Source of the DNA: Rhodospirillales bacterium
GTDB lineage: Bacteria > Pseudomonadota > Alphaproteobacteria > UBA828
DNA: 35,827 nt
NCBI GenBank assembly: GCA_028818565.1
Contig: JAPPNV010000443.1
Span: 1 to 35,827, forward strand
Reading direction: 5' to 3'
A program made the position numbers and the translations under genes. Shown in pieces: positions 32,590 through 35,827 of this stretch. The notes beneath the pieces are model-generated. The model saw only the letters and a list, made by a program, of their open reading frames with translations. It was not told the origin of the DNA and ran no database searches. Each line of letters starts with the position of its first letter. The first letter of the stretch is position 1.

Positions 32590-33648
32590 CTAGGGGAAGA
32601 GCGGCGCCTGCTCGAGCCCCGTCGTCTCCGGCAGGGCGTGCATCAGGTTCATGTTCTGGATCGCCTGGCCGGAGGCGCCCTTGACCAGATTGTCGATGGC
32701 CGAGATCAGGATCGCGCGCCCCTCGATCCGGTCGTCGAAGACGCCGATGAGGCAGTGGTTGGAGCCCCGCACGTGGCGTGTCGCCGGCGCAGCGCCCGCA
32801 GGCAATACGCGCACGAACGGCTCGTCCACGTAGCGTCGGGTGAGGGCATCGCGCAACGCGTCGGAACCCGCACGGCTGCGCACGTATATCGTCGCCAGAA
32901 TGCCCCGGTTCATGGGCATGAGGTGGGGCGTGAAGTTGACCCGCACCGGCGCGCCGGCTGCCGCCGAGAGCCCCTGCTCGATCTCGGGCGCGTGGCGGTG
33001 GGCGGCAATGCCGTAGGCGTGCACGCCCTCCCCGACCTCGGCGAAAAGGCTCCCCTGCTTGGCCTCGCGCCCGGCGCCGGAGACCCCCGACTTGGCGTCG
33101 ATGATGATGTCGTCGCCTTCGATCAGCCCTTCCTCGAGCAGCGGCGCCAGCGGTAACTGCGCGGAGGTCGGGTAGCAGCCGGGGTTCGCCACGAGGCGGG
33201 CGCTGCGGACCTCCTCGCGTGCGAGCTCGGTCAGTCCGTAGACCGCCTCGGCCTGTAGCGCGACGGCGCCGTGCGCCCGCCCGTACCATTCTGCATAGAC
33301 CTCCGGGTCCGCGAGCCGGAAGTCGGCCGAGAGGTCCACGACCTTCAGATGGCGGGGCAAAGCGGCAACGACCTCCTGCGTGGTGCCGTGGGGCAAACAG
33401 CAGAACACCGCATCGAGCGCGTCCCAGGCGGCATCGTCGATCTTGACGAGGTCCGGGAAGCCCGCGCCGTCGAGATGGGGAAAGACCGCGCCGAGGCTCT
33501 GGCCCGCGCGCCGTTCGGCGGTCAGCAGGCCGACCGAGAAGCCGTCGTGATGCGCCAGCAGGCGCAGCAGCTCGCCGCCGGTATAGCCGCTCGCGCCGAG
33601 CACGCCGACGCGCGCCGTGTTGCCCGTGCCTGAGGAGGAGGGGCTCAT
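32590..33648 (-). CDS. argC: N-acetyl-gamma-glutamyl-phosphate reductase ArgC
   Basis: The third enzyme of arginine synthesis, which reduces N-acetylglutamyl-5-phosphate to the semialdehyde with NADPH. 352 residues, the long type 1 form. The nucleotide motif GASGYTGGEL is at residues 18-27, the catalytic cysteine is Cys158 in VANPGCYPTS, and FTPHLMPMNRGIL and GSNHCLIGVF are typical later motifs. It lies 57 bases after rpsI on the same strand, an arrangement often seen in alphaproteobacteria (rplM-rpsI-argC). Confidence 0.97.
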   Translation of the reverse strand: MSPSSSGTGNTARVGVLGASGYTGGELLRLLAHHDGFSVGLLTAERRAGQSLGAVFPHLDGAGFPDLVKIDDAAWDALDAVFCCLPHGTTQEVVAALPRHLKVVDLSADFRLADPEVYAEWYGRAHGAVALQAEAVYGLTELAREEVRSARLVANPGCYPTSAQLPLAPLLEEGLIEGDDIIIDAKSGVSGAGREAKQGSLFAEVGEGVHAYGIAAHRHAPEIEQGLSAAAGAPVRVNFTPHLMPMNRGILATIYVRSRAGSDALRDALTRRYVDEPFVRVLPAGAAPATRHVRGSNHCLIGVFDDRIEGRAILISAIDNLVKGASGQAIQNMNLMHALPETTGLEQAPLFP

Positions 33649-33705
33649 GGGAAGCCTATTTCGATCGCGAGAGCCGGAGGTAAAGGCGCGCCGGCGACGC
33701 CTGGC

Positions 33706-34188
33706 CTAACGTTTGGAGAACTGGAAGCTTCGGCGGGCCTTGCGCTTGCCGTACTTCTTGCGCTCCACGACGCGGCTGTCGCGGGTGAGGAAGCCGCCGG
33801 ACTTGAGCATCTTGCGCAGCTCCGGCTCGCGTGCCGCGAGCGCCCGGCTGATGCCGTGACGCAGCGCCCCGGCCTGGCCCGAAAGGCCGCCGCCCTTGAC
33901 CGTGCAGATGACGTCGTACTGGGTGCGGCGCCCGACCAGCTCCGCCGGCTGGTTGATGATCATCCTTAGCGCCGGCCGGGCGAAATAGTTCTCCACCGGG
34001 CGCTTGTTGACCGTGATCGTGCCGATTCCCGGCCGCAGCCACACGCGTGCCACCGCGTCCTTGCGCTTACCGGTCGAGTAGGTGCGGCCCAGGCGGTCGA
34101 TCTGCGGCTCGGGCTCGATGTCGGCGTCGGGCAGAGCGACTTCGCCGAGCTCGGCAAGGCTGGTCAGGGTCTTCGGCTCGTCAACCAC
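33706..34188 (-). CDS. rpsI: 30S ribosomal protein S9
   Basis: The small-subunit protein S9 at the P-site side of the ribosome head. The 160 residues include an N-terminal extension common in alphaproteobacteria, then the conserved core [18 protein letters not shown], and the basic tail ending [11 protein letters not shown], whose final Lys-Arg contacts P-site tRNA. The start is GTG at 34188, which overlaps the end of rplM by eight bases, so the two are translationally coupled. Confidence 0.98.
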   Translation of the reverse strand: MVDEPKTLTSLAELGEVALPDADIEPEPQIDRLGRTYSTGKRKDAVARVWLRPGIGTITVNKRPVENYFARPALRMIINQPAELVGRRTQYDVICTVKGGGLSGQAGALRHGISRALAAREPELRKMLKSGGFLTRDSRVVERKKYGKRKARRSFQFSKR

Positions 34189-34654
34189 GGAGCGTGCTCC
34201 TCGCGTTCTTCGGATTCATCGCGGCGATATCGAGGGGCTCCGGCTGCTGCGCCTCGTGCGGATGGTCCGGGCCGGCATAGACCTTGAGGTTCGCCATCTG
34301 CTGGCGGCCCAGGGGGCCCTTGGGGATCATCCGCTGCACCGCCTTGATCACCACCTCCTCGGGCTTCTTGCCGCCGAGAATGCGTCCGGCCGTGCGGGTC
34401 TTGAGGCCGCCGGGATACCCGGTGTGGTGATGGTAGAGCTTGTCTTCCCGCTTGCGTCCGGTGAGCCGCACCTTCCCGGCATTGACGATGATGATGTTGT
34501 CGCCGCAATCCATGTGCGGGGTGTAGCTCGGCTTGTGCTTGCCGCGCAGACGGGTCGCGACGATGCTGGCGAGCCGGCCGAGGACGAGGTCCTCGGCGTC
34601 CACCAGCATCCACTTCTTCTCGATTGTGGCAGGCGTGGCCGAGAAGGTTTTCAT
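34181..34654 (-). CDS. rplM: 50S ribosomal protein L13
   Basis: The large-subunit protein L13, an early assembly protein. 157 residues; conserved segments are [45 protein letters not shown] and [13 protein letters not shown] start at the ATG at 34654; the TTG-initiated extension to 34681 in the ORF track lacks support. It is the first gene of rplM-rpsI, with a probable promoter about 80-100 bases upstream and a divergent SDR gene beyond. Confidence 0.98.
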   Translation of the reverse strand: MKTFSATPATIEKKWMLVDAEDLVLGRLASIVATRLRGKHKPSYTPHMDCGDNIIIVNAGKVRLTGRKREDKLYHHHTGYPGGLKTRTAGRILGGKKPEEVVIKAVQRMIPKGPLGRQQMANLKVYAGPDHPHEAQQPEPLDIAAMNPKNARSTLRG

Positions 34655-34729
34655 TTCGCTCACGACAATGGGATGTGACAAAACGACGCGCGGCCTCGTT
34701 CGGCTCTCGCCGGCCCGCGCGCCGCCGGG

Positions 34730-34757
34730 AGTATGCCACAGGACTTTGCCCAGTCAA
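34730..34757 (-). promoter_or_regulatory. Probable rplM-rpsI promoter
   Basis: On the minus strand TTGACT (34752-34757) and CATACT (34730-34735) are spaced by 16 bases, giving a good sigma70-like promoter about 76 bases before the rplM start codon. Five of six -35 bases and four of six -10 bases match consensus. Confidence 0.5.
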
Positions 34758-34819
34758 CGGCAGCGTTGCGGGGTGATGCGTGGCACTATCGCGCGGATCG
34801 AAGAGGGAGTTTTGGGACC

Positions 34820-35632
34820 ATGTCCGATGTAGCGGGGAAGGTAGCACTCATCACCGGCGGCGGCACCGGAATCGGCAAGGGCGTCGCGCTGCTCTTCGCG
34901 CGAGAGGGTATGAAACTGGCCCTCAACGGGCTGGAGCGTGCCCCGACTGCGGATAACCAGTACGAGACGAAGCACATCGGCGGCTACTCCGCGGCGCAGG
35001 CCGTGGCCGACGAGATCGGCGGCGACGCCATCGCCATCGATGCGGACGTGGCCGACGCCGCTGCGGTCGAGGCCATGTTCGCGCAAACGGTCGAGCGCTT
35101 CGGCCGGGTCGATGTCGTGGTCAACGCGGCCGGCGTGATCACCGCCCGCCCGATCGCCGAGATGAGCGAGGCGGAGTGGGACAACATCATGGATGTGAAC
35201 GCCAAGGGCACGTTCCTCGTGAACAAGGCGGCGGTCATCCGGATGCGCGCGCAGGGCGACGGCGGGCGCATCGTCAACATCTCCTCGGTCGCCGGAAAGT
35301 TCGGCACCGCGACGCTCTCGCACTACTGTGCGTCCAAGTTCGCGGTCATCGGCTTCTCGAACGCGCTGGCGAAGGAGGTCGCGCGCGAGGGCATCACGGT
35401 CAACTGCATCTGCCCCGGCATCGTGGGCACGCAGATGTGGACGCTGCTCAACGTCGCCTTCGGGGAATCGGGGGAGACGCCGGAGCAGACCTACGCACGC
35501 TTCATCGAAGGCTACATTCCACAGGGCGTTCCGCAGACCGAGGAAGACATGGCCGAGCTCGCGCTCTATCTCGTGCGTGCCCCCCATGTCACCGGGCAGG
35601 CCATCAACCTGGACGGCGGCGCCGCCTTGTAG
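34820..35632 (+). CDS. SDR-family oxidoreductase
   Basis: A short-chain dehydrogenase of 270 residues. Cofactor motif ITGGGTGIGKG is at the N-terminus, VVNAAGV in the middle, catalytic Ser in NISSVAG, Tyr and Lys in YCASK, and the closing AINLDGG. The track start at 34733 is upstream of the homology; the ATG at 34820 (MSDVAGKVALITGG) is preferred. The inserted segment around residues 35-50 (ERAPTADNQYETKHIGGYS) is longer than in a minimal SDR. It converges with a GMC oxidoreductase at the window edge; SDR and GMC pairs also occur in the catabolic cluster, but a link is not shown. The substrate is unknown. Its TAG stop is inside the terminator stem. Confidence 0.92.
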   Translation: MSDVAGKVALITGGGTGIGKGVALLFAREGMKLALNGLERAPTADNQYETKHIGGYSAAQAVADEIGGDAIAIDADVADAAAVEAMFAQTVERFGRVDVVVNAAGVITARPIAEMSEAEWDNIMDVNAKGTFLVNKAAVIRMRAQGDGGRIVNISSVAGKFGTATLSHYCASKFAVIGFSNALAKEVAREGITVNCICPGIVGTQMWTLLNVAFGESGETPEQTYARFIEGYIPQGVPQTEEDMAELALYLVRAPHVTGQAINLDGGAAL

Positions 35633-35662
35633 CGTTTCCGTTTCGCACGGAAACGCTACAAG
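35626..35662 (+). terminator. Intrinsic terminator overlapping the SDR stop codon
   Basis: CTTGTAGCGTTTCCGT (35626-35641) and ACGGAAACGCTACAAG (35647-35662) form a perfect 16-bp stem with the five-base loop TTCGC, followed by AATTTT. The SDR stop codon TAG (35630-35632) lies in the left arm. The short T-run is modest, but the stem is very strong. Confidence 0.85.
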
Positions 35663-35679
35663 AATTTTCGCTCACGGCA

Positions 35680-35770
35680 GCCGGCCTGCGGCCGGCGCCT
35701 CCGCGAGGGCGCCGCATAAGCGGCGGGCTGCAGTCGCGGCCTGTCGCGCGTCCGTCAAAGTCGGACGCGC
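35680..35770. repeat. Cluster of small hairpins between convergent genes
   Basis: Three more inverted repeats follow the terminator: GCCGGCC-TGC-GGCCGGC (35680-35696), GGCGCC pairing with GGCGCC (35694-35699 with 35708-35713), and GCGCGTCCG-7 bases-CGGACGCGC (35746-35770). The last is placed to act on the GMC gene entering from the right. None has a T-tract. They may be REP-like elements or bidirectional transcription barriers. Confidence 0.6.
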
Positions 35771-35777
35771 TCTAGAA

Positions 35778-35827
35778 TCACGAGCCGCGGATCAGGTCGG
35801 CGGCCTTCTCCGCGATCATGATGACCG
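35778..35827 (-). CDS. GMC-family oxidoreductase, C-terminal fragment
   Basis: Read on the minus strand from the right edge, the last 15 codons give VIMIAEKAADLIRGS and a TGA stop at 35778-35780. This is the standard C-terminal helix of choline-dehydrogenase-like GMC enzymes (compare TIMVAEKGADHVRGLI at the end of the GMC gene at 3201). Only this tail lies in the window, so family is all that can be said. Confidence 0.7.
   Translation of the reverse strand, partial: VIMIAEKAADLIRGS

Noticed and set aside
1-35827. CRISPR arrays, rRNA genes, riboswitches
   Set aside because: No regularly spaced repeats, no rRNA motifs and no recognised riboswitch core were seen.

Overview
The window is a stretch of a GC-rich chromosome (most genes look about two-thirds G+C) from what is very probably an alphaproteobacterium. 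The evidence is an NDUFS4-type complex I accessory subunit, the order rplM-rpsI-argC, a class I PHA synthase close to hom-glpX-recJ, UgpC/MalK-type sugar ABC transporters and a LacI regulator. No species can be named from the sequence alone. Housekeeping genes occupy about 25.2-34.7 kb; the remainder is accessory catabolism, mobile-element debris and one low-GC insert.

Layout. 1-0.25 kb: the end of a DUF3179 protein. 0.77-1.76 kb: a D-2-hydroxyacid dehydrogenase (+). 2.0-14.9 kb: a minus-strand cluster of eleven co-directional genes. In transcription order these are lacI, CoA-transferase, enoyl-CoA hydratase, sugar-type binding protein, two permeases, ATPase, GMC oxidoreductase, SDR, a second GMC oxidoreductase and a DUF993 (DHDPS-like) aldolase. 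Upstream of lacI lies a TTGACA-17 bp-TATTGG promoter with a TTGGATCGATCCAA palindrome over its -10, and a second GGATCGATCC copy lies 66 bp downstream. The set reads as a LacI-controlled import and oxidation pathway that runs through a CoA thioester and possibly a retro-aldol step. The substrate is unknown.

15.2-16.7 kb: a decayed Mu-type transposition module. The C-terminal part of a MuA-like transposase is joined directly to a frameshifted MuB-like AAA+ ATPase. 16.9-17.2 kb: the NDUFS4-like gene. 17.2-19.6 kb: an SMP-30/gluconolactonase gene (-), divergent from an RraA-family gene and a class I glutamine amidotransferase (+).

19.7-24.1 kb: a minus-strand group of an ornithine cyclodeaminase-like protein, a 56-codon ORF, a HAL/PAL-like lyase and a UbiD-type decarboxylase. 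The last three are joined by ATGA overlaps. The lyase lacks the Ala-Ser-Gly that forms the MIO cofactor, while the UbiD residues look intact. This is the most unusual biochemistry in the window. The spacer between the cyclodeaminase and the lyase holds a probable IS transposase scar.

24.2-25.3 kb: an AT-richer HNH-like gene next to the 3' end of tRNA-Glu(TTC), a typical integration site. 25.3-29.4 kb: recJ, glpX and hom (-). 29.6-30.1 kb: a small lipoprotein (-), divergent from phaC (30.2-32.0 kb, +). 32.0-34.7 kb: gamma carbonic anhydrase, argC, rpsI and rplM (-). 34.8-35.6 kb: an SDR (+) whose stop codon lies inside a 16-bp terminator stem. 35.78 kb to the end: the C-terminus of a third GMC oxidoreductase (-).
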